From Rhodanobacter sp. C06 (GTDB lineage Bacteria; Pseudomonadota; Gammaproteobacteria; Xanthomonadales; Rhodanobacteraceae): DNA of 64,000 nucleotides. Positions 1 to 7,980 of the stretch are shown here, piece by piece (positions within the stretch are counted from its first letter, which is position 1; the number at the start of each line of letters is the position of its first letter). The notes below the pieces were generated by a model that was given only the letters and a program-made list of their open reading frames with translations, made no database searches and was not told the origin of the DNA. The translations under genes were made by a program, and so were the position numbers. The stretch lies in contig NZ_MUNP01000021.1 of NCBI RefSeq assembly GCF_002001105.1, positions 1 to 64,000 on the forward strand. Direction: 5' to 3'.

Positions 1-426
1 TTCGACCGATACATACGAGAACATGCCAAGCTGCTGGACGTCGGGGCTGCGCATCGGATCGGGCGGTCAGTGATTGAGAACGTCTATGACCGCGGCGGCG
101 CGCGGAGGTTTCTCAACAGCCTGCTAGACCGGAGTGCCAACCGCCTCAGGGGATGTTTCGGCGGTGGCGCGGGCTTCTTGAGTCACTTCCCGAAATTTCT
201 TTGCGTTGGCACGGGATATGCCCTCGATCCTGCCTGCGGCGGGCATCGGCCAAGCGGCTCGTCGACGCGGCGTGCGTTGCACGGACCTCCAACCGGTGCG
301 CCAGCGCGTCTGCAAGATCACCGTGCGGCTTGGCACCAACCTTGCTCCAGCCGATGAAAGGCCGCTTCGCGACGGAAAACCGTCGATGTCGCGAGCGCCG
401 GAACTTCCATCGCGAGGCACAGGCAC
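1..426. other. Window-edge stretch with no assignable gene
   Basis: No protein here could be assigned. One forward frame is open from base 1 to a TGA at 355-357, but its third-position GC is lower than in the neighbouring genes and its product matches nothing I recognise. Another forward frame ends with TGA at 71-73 (last residues ...GLRIGSGGQ) and has more gene-like codon use, so it may be the 3' end of a gene that begins outside the window. The only other signal is the sigma-54-type promoter at 331-346. Confidence 0.4.
331..346 (+). promoter_or_regulatory. Sigma-54 promoter before the aminotransferase-glycosyltransferase pair
   Basis: TGGCACCAACCTTGCT matches the RpoN consensus TGGCACG-N4-TTGCW in the -24 GG and -12 GC elements with correct spacing. 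It lies about 80 nt before the ATG at 427. Similar elements precede flgB and the chemoreceptor gene in this window, which would place these sugar genes under the flagellar sigma-54 programme. Confidence 0.7.
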
Positions 427-1623
427 ATGCAAGCGGCCACCATGCAGGACGAGGCAATCGGGCACGCCTCGACGATTCCGTTGATGCGCGCGCAATTGCC
501 GGACGCCGACGCGTTGCTGCCGTATCTTCGACGCATCGATGCCGCGCGCTGGTACACCAATTTCGGTCCACTCGCGAACGAACTGGAACAGCGGCTGGCC
601 ACGCAGCTCGACCCTGGCGACACTCCCGCCGTGGTCAGCCTGTCCAGCGGTACCGCCGCACTCGAGCTGGCGCTGGGCGCCATGCAGCTTCCGGCTGGCG
701 CACAGGTGCTGCTGCCGGCACTCACCTTCGTCGCCACCGCCACCGCCGTCATCCGCGTCGGCCACATGCCGCTGATCGCCGACGTCGACGCCGGCAACTG
801 GCTGCTCACGCCGGGAATCGCGCGGCGAATCGCCGCATCCCGGCGGATCGACGCCGTCATGCCCGTGGCGACGTTCGGGCTCGCGCAAGACACCGCGGCG
901 TGGGATCGCTTCGTCGAGGACACCGGCATCCCCGTGCTCATCGACGCCGCGGGCGCCTTCGGCAACCAGCACGCCGCGCAGCACTGCCACGTGGCCTTCA
1001 GCCTGCACGCCACGAAAGCGCTCGCCGCCGGCGAGGGCGGTTTCGTCGTCACCCGCGACCGCGCGATGGCTGCACGGATACGCACGCTGAGCAATTTCGG
1101 CATCGACCTCGAGCACGGCAGCCAGGTGTTCTTCCCTGGCGGCAACGGCAAGCTCAGCGAATACCACGCCGCCGTCGCGCTGGCCTCGCTGGATCAATGG
1201 CCCGACATCGAACGTTCGCGCCGCGCGCTGCAGGCGCGCTACTTCCGGCAACTGCAGCGATCCTGCCCGGGAGTCGTCCTGCAGGAACAGGCGGTGGGTG
1301 GCGTGTACCCGATCCTGGTGGTGGCGCTGCCATCCGGCGTGCGCGCCCGGGAAATCCAGCAAGCACTGGCGGCGCGTGGCATCCAGACGCGGCAGTGGTA
1401 CTGCCCCACCCTCGACCGCCACCCTGCCTTCGCCAGCTTTGGCGCCGAACCACTGCCTGTGGCGCACTCGGTTTCGGAGCGCCTGCTCGGCCTGCCGTTC
1501 TACCTCGACATCACGACGACGCAGATCCGCCGCGTCTGCGAGTCGCTGGCCAGCGTGCTTGCCGAAGCGGCCGGCGCGACCCGGCCGACGAGCAGCCAAC
1601 CCGCCGGGACATGCCATCCATGA
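427..1623 (+). CDS. DegT/DnrJ/EryC1 family sugar-nucleotide aminotransferase
   Basis: A 398-residue PLP-dependent aminotransferase of the DegT/DnrJ/EryC1/StrS fold, which transfers an amino group to keto-sugar nucleotides. The N-terminal region has the NFGPLANELEQRLA and SLSSGTAALELAL motifs of the family. The probable Schiff-base lysine is in HATKALAAGEGG (about residue 200). The length is normal for the family. Its stop overlaps the start of the glycosyltransferase (ATGA), so the two are probably translated together, and a sigma-54-type promoter lies upstream. The best functional guess is a VioA-like enzyme making a 4-amino-4,6-dideoxy sugar for flagellin glycosylation; other substrates in this broad family cannot be excluded. 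The start is uncertain, since the ATGs at 442 and 484 are also possible and no strong ribosome site is seen. Confidence 0.85.
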   Translation: MQAATMQDEAIGHASTIPLMRAQLPDADALLPYLRRIDAARWYTNFGPLANELEQRLATQLDPGDTPAVVSLSSGTAALELALGAMQLPAGAQVLLPALTFVATATAVIRVGHMPLIADVDAGNWLLTPGIARRIAASRRIDAVMPVATFGLAQDTAAWDRFVEDTGIPVLIDAAGAFGNQHAAQHCHVAFSLHATKALAAGEGGFVVTRDRAMAARIRTLSNFGIDLEHGSQVFFPGGNGKLSEYHAAVALASLDQWPDIERSRRALQARYFRQLQRSCPGVVLQEQAVGGVYPILVVALPSGVRAREIQQALAARGIQTRQWYCPTLDRHPAFASFGAEPLPVAHSVSERLLGLPFYLDITTTQIRRVCESLASVLAEAAGATRPTSSQPAGTCHP

Positions 1624-4600
1624 GCCACACCGAAACGGCCCTGCTGCACCAGCACTGCGAAAAACTGCAACAGCGCATCGGACTGATGCAGCAATTCTTC
1701 GACGAACATGCCCTGCGGGAAAAGACGCGGCTCCGCGCCGGCGATGCGGTGCGCCTCGAACGCATCCGCCGTGCTCCCGACTACACGGCGGCCTACGGCG
1801 AACAACCGCTGGTCTCGGTCATCGTTCCCACGTACAACCGTGCCGAGCTGATCGTGCAGCGCACGCTGCCGAGCGTGCAGCGCCAGGATCACGCAAACTG
1901 GGAGCTGCTGATCGTCGGCGACTGCATGGAAGCGTCGCAGGCGGCGATCCTGCACGAGGCCGCGCAGGACGACCCGCGCATACGTTTCCACAACTTGCGG
2001 CGACGCGGGAAATACCCGTCGACGAAGGGTCCGATGTGGTACGTGGCCGGCATCAAGCCGGTCAACTTCGGTCTGCGCATGGCCCGCGGCGCGTGGATTG
2101 CCCATCTGGACGACGACGACGAATTCCTGCCCGATCATCTTTCGAGCCTGCTGCGCACCGCACGGGAAAACCGCGCCGAGTGGGCACACGGACGCGTCCG
2201 CTTCCTGGACGACAACGGCAACGAACAGGGCGTGGTCGGCGGCGCCATGCCGCGCTTCAGCGAAATATCGCGCATCGGCAGCCTGTACCACGCCGGGCTG
2301 AAGACTTTCCGCTACAACCCCGGGTGCTGGAAGTACTTTTGTCCGGGCGACTGGGATCTGTGGGAGCGCCTGCTCGACATGGGCGTGCGCCACGCCCACA
2401 CGGACGAAATCGTCGCCATCCACCACGGCGACTATTTCCGCAGTTCGGTGCTGGAGGATGGCCGGAAGCCGGCCATCAACTTCCACGCTGCCACCCCCGA
2501 GGAGACCTATCGCCACTGGCTGCAACCCCAGCGGCTTTCGCCCCAACACGCCGCGCTGGCCCATGGCCGGCAGACCCCGTGTTCGGTGGAAGTCGTCGTC
2601 ATCGACACCGGCGGCGCGTCCGCCGACTTCCAGGCCAGCCTCGACAGCCTCGCCAGTCAGCAGCACCGCGACCTGCGCGTGACCGTGCTGTCGGACCGCG
2701 GCGACCTGCCCTGCCGCGACGCCGCCCTGCTGCCCCTGCATGGCGACTGGGTCGCGCGCTTCAATGAACTGGCCGCCGCCAGCGACGCGGATTGGCTGCT
2801 CCCGCTGTTCGCCGGCGACGAGCTGGTGCCGCACGCGCTGCTGCTGCTGGCCGAGAACGCCGGCGCCCATCCGGAGCACGCCTGCTGCTATGTCGACGAG
2901 GACACGCGTGTCGGCGATGGCTACGGGCAGCCGATCCTCAAGCCCGACCTGAACCTGGACATGTTGCGCAGCTATCCCTACCTGGGCCGCATCCTGGCCG
3001 TGCGCAGGGAAGCCGTGCTCGAACTGTGCGGGCTGGATGCGCAACGCGGGCCGCTCGCCCACTACGACTTCGTGTTCCGCAGCATCGAACGGCATGGCCT
3101 GCAATCCGTGGGGCATCTTGCCGAGGTGCTGTACCGCGCCGGCCAGCCCTATGCGCAGTGGTTGGCGTCGCCACCGGTGCGCGAGCACGCTGCCGCGGTC
3201 GTGGCAGGCCATCTCGACCGCCTGGGCATCCGCCACGAGATCGCGTCCGACACGTCGACCTGCGTCAACCGCGTGCGCTATCTCCACGACCGCCAGCCGC
3301 CGGTCTCGATCATCATCCCCACCCGCGACCAGCTGCCGATGCTCAACGGCCTGATCGACAGCCTGCTTGCCAAGACCAGCTACAAAAACTACGAACTGCT
3401 GATCGTGGACAACGACAGCCAGGACCCGGCTACCTGTGCCTACCTGGACGGCATCGAACGGCTGGCCAACCCCCAGCTGCGCGTGCTGCGCTGGCCGCAT
3501 CCGTTCAACTACTCCGCGATCAACAATTTCGCCGCCGTGCAGGCCCGCGGCGAATACCTGATCCTGCTCAACAACGACACGGCGGTGCTGCACGAGGACT
3601 GGATCGAGGCGCTGCTCAACCACGCGCAGCGGCCCGAGGTGGGCATCGTCGGCGCCAAACTGCACTACCCCGACGGCCGCATCCAGCACGCCGGCGTGGT
3701 GCTGGGCCTGCGCGGGCCGGCCGACCATCCCTTCATCGGCGAGGCCATGGACGCGCCCGGCTACATGCATCGCCTGCAGGTGGACCAGAACTACACCGCG
3801 GTCACCGCCGCCTGCCTGATGATCCGCAAGTCGGTGTACGAGGAAGTCGGGGGGCTGGACGAGCAGGACTTCAAGGTCTCCTACAACGATGTCGACCTCT
3901 GCCTGAAGGTGCACCAGGCCGGCTACCTCACGGTGTGGACGCCGCATGCCCGCCTGATGCACGAGGGCAACGTCAGCCAGAACAAGGTGGACCAGACCGC
4001 CAAGGAAGCCAAACGCGAGCGCTTCAGGGGCGAGCGGCAAGCGATGTACCGCAAGTGGCTGCCGCTGCTGGCACGCGACCCGGCCTACAACCGCAACCTG
4101 AGCGTGGCCGGCAACGGCTTCGATCTCGACCAGATGCGGCCGCAGGCCTGGCAGCCCTTCGAGCAGCCGCTGCTGCCGCGCCTGTTCTGCGTGGCTGCCG
4201 ATGCCAACGGCTCCGGCCACTACCGCATCCGGCAGCCGTTCCGGGCCATGCAACGGGAAGGGTTGGCAGAAGGCGCGATCGCGCCGATGCACCTGGAGCC
4301 GATCGGGATGGAGCGCTACGCGCCGTCCACCATCGTGCTGCAACGCCAGCTCACCGACAGCCAGCTCGAGACCATGCGCGGCTACCGAGACTTCAGCCGC
4401 GCCTTCAAGGTCTACGAACTGGACGACTACCTGCCCAACCTGCCGCTGAAGAGCGTGCACCGCGACCAGATGCCCAAGGACGTGCTGAAGTCCCTGCGCA
4501 AGGCCGTGGCGCTCACCGACCGCTTCGTGGTTTCCACCGCGCCGCTGGCCGAGCAGTTCGCGGACATGCACGACGACATCCGCGTCGTGCCGAACCGCCT

Positions 4601-5159
4601 GCCGGTGGATTGGTGGGGCCAGCTGACCAGCCAACGCCGCAAGGGCGCCAGGCCGCGCGTGGGCTGGGCCGGCGGCAGCAGCCACCGCGGCGACCTGGAA
4701 CTGATCGCCGACGTCGTGCGCGAACTGGCCGGCGAGGTCGAATGGGTGTTCTTCGGCATGTGCCCGGAGAAGCTGCGCCCGCACGTGCACGAGCACCACG
4801 ACGGCGTGCCGATTGGCCAGTACCCGGCAGCCTTGGCCGCGCTGGATCTCGACCTCGCGCTGGCGCCGCTGGAGGACAACTTGTTCAACGCCTGCAAGAG
4901 CAACCTGCGCCTGCTCGAATACGGCGCCTGCGGCTTCCCGGTGGTGTGCAGCGATATCGTCTGCTACCGCGGCGAGCTGCCGGTGACGCGCGTGCGCAAC
5001 CGCTTCAAGGAATGGGTGGACGCGATCCGCATGCACATCGGCGACCTCGAGGCCACTGCGAAGATGGGCGACGCGCTGCGCGCCGCGGTGCAGCGCGACT
5101 GGATGCTCACCGGCGACAACCTGGTCGCCTGGCGCGATGCGTGGCTGCCGGATCGGTGA
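1620..5159 (+). CDS. Large multidomain glycosyltransferase (GT2 plus GT4-like)
   Basis: An 1179-residue cytoplasmic protein with several sugar-transfer modules. A first GT-A/GT2 domain starts near residue 61 (PLVSVIVPTYNRAE) and contains an acidic DDDDE stretch. A degenerate middle segment follows. A second clear GT2 domain begins near residue 561 (VSIIIPTRDQ) and has LNNDT and ED-type motifs. The C-terminal 330 residues resemble a GT4/GT-B half, with VGWAGGSSHRGD near 1011 and LLEYGACGFPVV near 1097. Multidomain enzymes like this often build short O-glycans on flagellin or surface polysaccharide in one polypeptide. I chose the ATG at 1620 because it overlaps the aminotransferase stop and starts just before the first conserved domain; the frame stays open far upstream only by chance. 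Flagellin as acceptor is inferred from position only. Confidence 0.88.
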   Translation: MSHTETALLHQHCEKLQQRIGLMQQFFDEHALREKTRLRAGDAVRLERIRRAPDYTAAYGEQPLVSVIVPTYNRAELIVQRTLPSVQRQDHANWELLIVGDCMEASQAAILHEAAQDDPRIRFHNLRRRGKYPSTKGPMWYVAGIKPVNFGLRMARGAWIAHLDDDDEFLPDHLSSLLRTARENRAEWAHGRVRFLDDNGNEQGVVGGAMPRFSEISRIGSLYHAGLKTFRYNPGCWKYFCPGDWDLWERLLDMGVRHAHTDEIVAIHHGDYFRSSVLEDGRKPAINFHAATPEETYRHWLQPQRLSPQHAALAHGRQTPCSVEVVVIDTGGASADFQASLDSLASQQHRDLRVTVLSDRGDLPCRDAALLPLHGDWVARFNELAAASDADWLLPLFAGDELVPHALLLLAENAGAHPEHACCYVDEDTRVGDGYGQPILKPDLNLDMLRSYPYLGRILAVRREAVLELCGLDAQRGPLAHYDFVFRSIERHGLQSVGHLAEVLYRAGQPYAQWLASPPVREHAAAVVAGHLDRLGIRHEIASDTSTCVNRVRYLHDRQPPVSIIIPTRDQLPMLNGLIDSLLAKTSYKNYELLIVDNDSQDPATCAYLDGIERLANPQLRVLRWPHPFNYSAINNFAAVQARGEYLILLNNDTAVLHEDWIEALLNHAQRPEVGIVGAKLHYPDGRIQHAGVVLGLRGPADHPFIGEAMDAPGYMHRLQVDQNYTAVTAACLMIRKSVYEEVGGLDEQDFKVSYNDVDLCLKVHQAGYLTVWTPHARLMHEGNVSQNKVDQTAKEAKRERFRGERQAMYRKWLPLLARDPAYNRNLSVAGNGFDLDQMRPQAWQPFEQPLLPRLFCVAADANGSGHYRIRQPFRAMQREGLAEGAIAPMHLEPIGMERYAPSTIVLQRQLTDSQLETMRGYRDFSRAFKVYELDDYLPNLPLKSVHRDQMPKDVLKSLRKAVALTDRFVVSTAPLAEQFADMHDDIRVVPNRLPVDWWGQLTSQRRKGARPRVGWAGGSSHRGDLELIADVVRELAGEVEWVFFGMCPEKLRPHVHEHHDGVPIGQYPAALAALDLDLALAPLEDNLFNACKSNLRLLEYGACGFPVVCSDIVCYRGELPVTRVRNRFKEWVDAIRMHIGDLEATAKMGDALRAAVQRDWMLTGDNLVAWRDAWLPDR

Positions 5160-5213
5160 TGGCCGCCTGCCTCGCCGGCCGGGACGGCGGGCGAGTCGGC
5201 TGGACCGGGGAAA

Positions 5214-5900
5214 TCACTTCCGCTGCAGCAGGTAGCTGTTCTCGTACCCGGGAACAATGCCCAGTACATGGAAATCGTTGAAGTAGCCACCCACCCTGAG
5301 CAGGTCCACCGCGGGACCGACTTCGGGCGAATAGCGGTGGTCGCCGTAGTCGTCGAACACGACAAAGCCGCCGGCCACAACGCTCGGCGCATACAAGAGA
5401 AAATCGAGCAGGACATTGCGACCGGCGTGTCCGCCATCGATGTGCAGAAGCACGGTCCTGGGCGCCTCGGCGTAAAGGCGATCCGCCACCAGCTCCGAAT
5501 AGCCACGAATCAGCGTGGCTTCGGGGAACAGCTTGCCGTGGTAGTAGCCCAGCTCGTCGGGCTGCTTCTCGAGTTCCATCGGATCGATCCCGAAGATCCG
5601 CCGCTTCCGCCCGCATATCTGGCTCATGAAGCACAGGGATTTCCCCTTCCAGACCCCGATCTCGACGATGTCGCCCGGAATCTCCCCCATCAGCAGGCAG
5701 AGGTATCCGAGCAGCTTCACATGCTCATGGAACGACAGCTCCCTGCGCGGCATGGCGTGCTGCGCCGGCAGTTCTTTTTGCGCCTTCTCGAAGATGCCGC
5801 CGACCATGCCCCATATGTCGTCGACGCCTTTCTGGACTCTCGCTTCGCCCAGAAGGTTCTTGAGCCCGGGGAGATCGACGGCGGGAATGCTTGACGACAT
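5214..5900 (-). CDS. Class I SAM-dependent methyltransferase (Methyltransf_24 type)
   Basis: A 228-residue methyltransferase. The SAM-binding glycine motif is GDIVEIGVWKGKS (around residue 80), followed by an acidic FGIDP strand, LLHIDGGHAG, and the FVVFDDYGDH segment typical of Methyltransf_24 and TylF-like sugar O-methyltransferases. The ATG at 5900 is preferred because AAGGAG lies about 11 nt upstream; a longer form starting at 5939 has no such site. It is the last gene of the minus-strand run after flgL and the acyltransferase gene, and converges on the glycosyltransferase gene. A role in methylating the flagellin sugar is plausible from context, but the substrate is not shown by the sequence. 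Confidence 0.82.
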   Translation of the reverse strand: MSSSIPAVDLPGLKNLLGEARVQKGVDDIWGMVGGIFEKAQKELPAQHAMPRRELSFHEHVKLLGYLCLLMGEIPGDIVEIGVWKGKSLCFMSQICGRKRRIFGIDPMELEKQPDELGYYHGKLFPEATLIRGYSELVADRLYAEAPRTVLLHIDGGHAGRNVLLDFLLYAPSVVAGGFVVFDDYGDHRYSPEVGPAVDLLRVGGYFNDFHVLGIVPGYENSYLLQRK

Positions 5901-6000
5901 GGTGGACACGCTCCTTACGCAAGGCACGGGAAATGACATGGCTTTGTCGCGACCAGGCTTCGGCCTCGCGAGATCGGCGAAGCGGCGCGGATACGCATTG

Positions 6001-6684
6001 TCACGACCGCTGGCCTTTCACGACGGCAGGCACGCCGGCAACCAGCGAGTTCGCCGGAACGTCCCTGGTCACGCAGGCGCCGGCGGCGATCACCGCACCA
6101 TCGCCGATGGACAGCGGCCGGTCCGGCTTGCCGTTGATGATGCAGGCATTCGTGCCGATGAACACGTCGCGGCCGACATGCACGCATCCGGACACGTTGA
6201 CCCCGGGGGAAAGGGTGGCGTAGTCGCCCAGGATCACGTCGTGTCCGATCGTGCACGCCAGGTTGATCTGCACATGCTCGCCCGTTGAAACATTGCAGGT
6301 GATCGTCGACCGCGCGCAGACCACGGTACCGGCGCCCAGTTCGACAAAGCGCGAGGCCTCGACCCGTGGATGAACCAGTGTTGCCGGACGATGCCCCGCG
6401 GCGATCAGGGCAGCCACCGCACTCCGCCGCTGCGAAGGATCGCCGAGCGCCACGACGAAACGGGCGTCGTCGCGCGGCGGCAGCTCCGGCAGCAGCGAGA
6501 CCGGAATGCCGTTGACCGATGCCGTCAGATGGCGCGGATGATCCACGACCAGGCGCAGCTCGACCCGCTTGCCCCAGGCCTGTTCCGCCAGCCACGCCAC
6601 CTCCCGACCAAAGCCGCCGGCGCCGAATATGTACAGGCGTCCGAAATCCGGCGTGGGGTCGTGCAACGGATGGGAAGGCATCAT
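6001..6684 (-). CDS. NeuD/PglD-type sugar O/N-acyltransferase
   Basis: A 227-residue protein with two parts. An N-terminal Rossmann-like segment carries LYIFGAGGFGREVAW and binds the sugar nucleotide in this family. A C-terminal left-handed beta-helix of hexapeptide repeats (from about residue 105) includes the likely active-site His in CTIGHDVILGDYATLSPG and the INGKPDRPLSIGDGA turn. Family members transfer acetyl or longer acyl groups from CoA to UDP- or dTDP-amino sugars, which fits the aminotransferase nearby (a VioB/PglD-like step). The ATG at 6684 has GGAG five bases upstream. It follows flgL by about 65 nt on the same strand, so it is probably co-transcribed with the flagellar genes. 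Confidence 0.85.
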   Translation of the reverse strand: MMPSHPLHDPTPDFGRLYIFGAGGFGREVAWLAEQAWGKRVELRLVVDHPRHLTASVNGIPVSLLPELPPRDDARFVVALGDPSQRRSAVAALIAAGHRPATLVHPRVEASRFVELGAGTVVCARSTITCNVSTGEHVQINLACTIGHDVILGDYATLSPGVNVSGCVHVGRDVFIGTNACIINGKPDRPLSIGDGAVIAAGACVTRDVPANSLVAGVPAVVKGQRS

Positions 6685-6748
6685 GATCACTCCGTGGCCG
6701 TTCGGGAGATGGCCAACGTATCGCAACCGCCGTGGCTCGCGCAGCGCA

Positions 6749-7966
6749 TCACTTCAGGTAATCGAACAAACTCATCCCCTGCACCTTCGCAAACGTCTGC
6801 TGCGAGGCCTGCAGGGCGGTGGACTGCAGCATCAGCTGGCTGATGGCACTGGCCATGTCGGTGTCCTGCACGCCGGAGAGGGTGGTCTGGTAGGTCAGCG
6901 TGAGGTCGCTGTAGGTGCTCTTCTGCTGGGTGAGCCGGTTCAGGCGACCGCCCACGTCGGTCTGGGTGCTGGAGACCTGGTCCTGCGCGCGATCGATCGA
7001 TTCGATCTGCCGGCTCATCGTGTTGCTGAGCTGCGTGTTGTTCTGGCTGCCGTCGTTCAGCGCGTTGATCATGTTGGTCAACGTACCGAACACGTCCTGG
7101 GTCTGGCCGGATTTCACGCTCATCGTGTCGCCGGCGGCGGGCGTGCCGCTCAGGGCGACGGTCATGCCGTTGAAGCTGATGCTGCCGCCGTCCTGGTAAC
7201 TGCCGGTGCCCACTACCGCATTGCCGTGATTGGCGTCGGTGGCGGTCCAGTTGCCGGTGGCGTCGAAGCTGATCTGGTAGTTCACCGGGCCGGCGGCGGT
7301 GGCCGCCTTCCAGGCGCCGCTGTCGGTGACGCTGGTGGCGCCCACCAGCAAGGTGCCGGTGTTGCCGGGCGCCGCGGCGGCGACGAAGGAGCCGTTGCCG
7401 GCCGGGATGTTCATGAACAGGCCCGCGCCCTCGTCGCTGTTCGGGATGCGCAGGCCGCTGCCGATCGCGGTCATCTGATTGTCGCTGTTGCCGGTGTAGC
7501 TCGCCGAGCCGTCGCTGTTGAGCACGAACGGCGTGCTGGTGGTGCTGGTGCCGGCGAACAGCGCGTTGCCACTGGCATCGGTGGTGTTGACCAGCTGCAC
7601 CAGCTGTGCGCGGATCTGGGTGAGCTGGGTGGCCATGTCCTGGCGGTCGGCGGTCGACAACGTGCCGTTGATGCCTTGCAGCGCCATCGAGCGCGCCTGG
7701 TCGAGCAGCGAGTTGAAAGAGCTCAGCGTGCTGCTCTCGGTGGAGAGCCGCGCGTTCGCGCCGTCGATGTTCGCGGAGTACTGAGCGGTGCTGGCCAGGA
7801 TGTGGTTGAGCGAGACCGCCTGGGTGGCACCGGCCGGATCGTCGGAAGCGAGGTTGATGCGCTGGCCGCTGCTCACCTGGTTCTGCGTGGCGGCGAGCGA
7901 GCCCTGCTGGTCGAGCATGGTGGTCAGCGACTGCTGGTACATCCAGCTGGTGGAAAGGCGGATCAC
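6749..7966 (-). CDS. flgL: Flagellar hook-filament junction protein FlgL (HAP3)
   Basis: A 405-residue junction protein that sits between FlgK and the flagellin filament and is exported by the flagellar type III system. The N-terminus has the flagellin-like coiled-coil helices (IRLSTSWMYQQSL, then the conserved SGQRINLASDDPAGA), and the C-terminus has the matching helix ending in QTFAKVQGMSLFDYL. The start is a GTG at 7966 with GGAG eight bases upstream; no suitable ATG exists in the N-terminal helix. It lies 14 nt after flgK on the same strand, in the usual order. The length is normal. Confidence 0.97.
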   Translation of the reverse strand: MIRLSTSWMYQQSLTTMLDQQGSLAATQNQVSSGQRINLASDDPAGATQAVSLNHILASTAQYSANIDGANARLSTESSTLSSFNSLLDQARSMALQGINGTLSTADRQDMATQLTQIRAQLVQLVNTTDASGNALFAGTSTTSTPFVLNSDGSASYTGNSDNQMTAIGSGLRIPNSDEGAGLFMNIPAGNGSFVAAAAPGNTGTLLVGATSVTDSGAWKAATAAGPVNYQISFDATGNWTATDANHGNAVVGTGSYQDGGSISFNGMTVALSGTPAAGDTMSVKSGQTQDVFGTLTNMINALNDGSQNNTQLSNTMSRQIESIDRAQDQVSSTQTDVGGRLNRLTQQKSTYSDLTLTYQTTLSGVQDTDMASAISQLMLQSTALQASQQTFAKVQGMSLFDYLK

Positions 7967-7980
7967 GGGCTTGCTCCCAC

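Noticed and set aside
124-1617. Long open frame opposite the aminotransferase gene
   Set aside because: It is the antisense shadow of a high-GC gene, has no family resemblance, and conflicts with clear DegT motifs on the plus strand.
153-1619. Extension of the glycosyltransferase frame upstream of 1620
   Set aside because: The extra 489 residues overlap the aminotransferase in another frame and are Arg/Ala-rich shadow sequence; the ATGA overlap at 1620 fits better.
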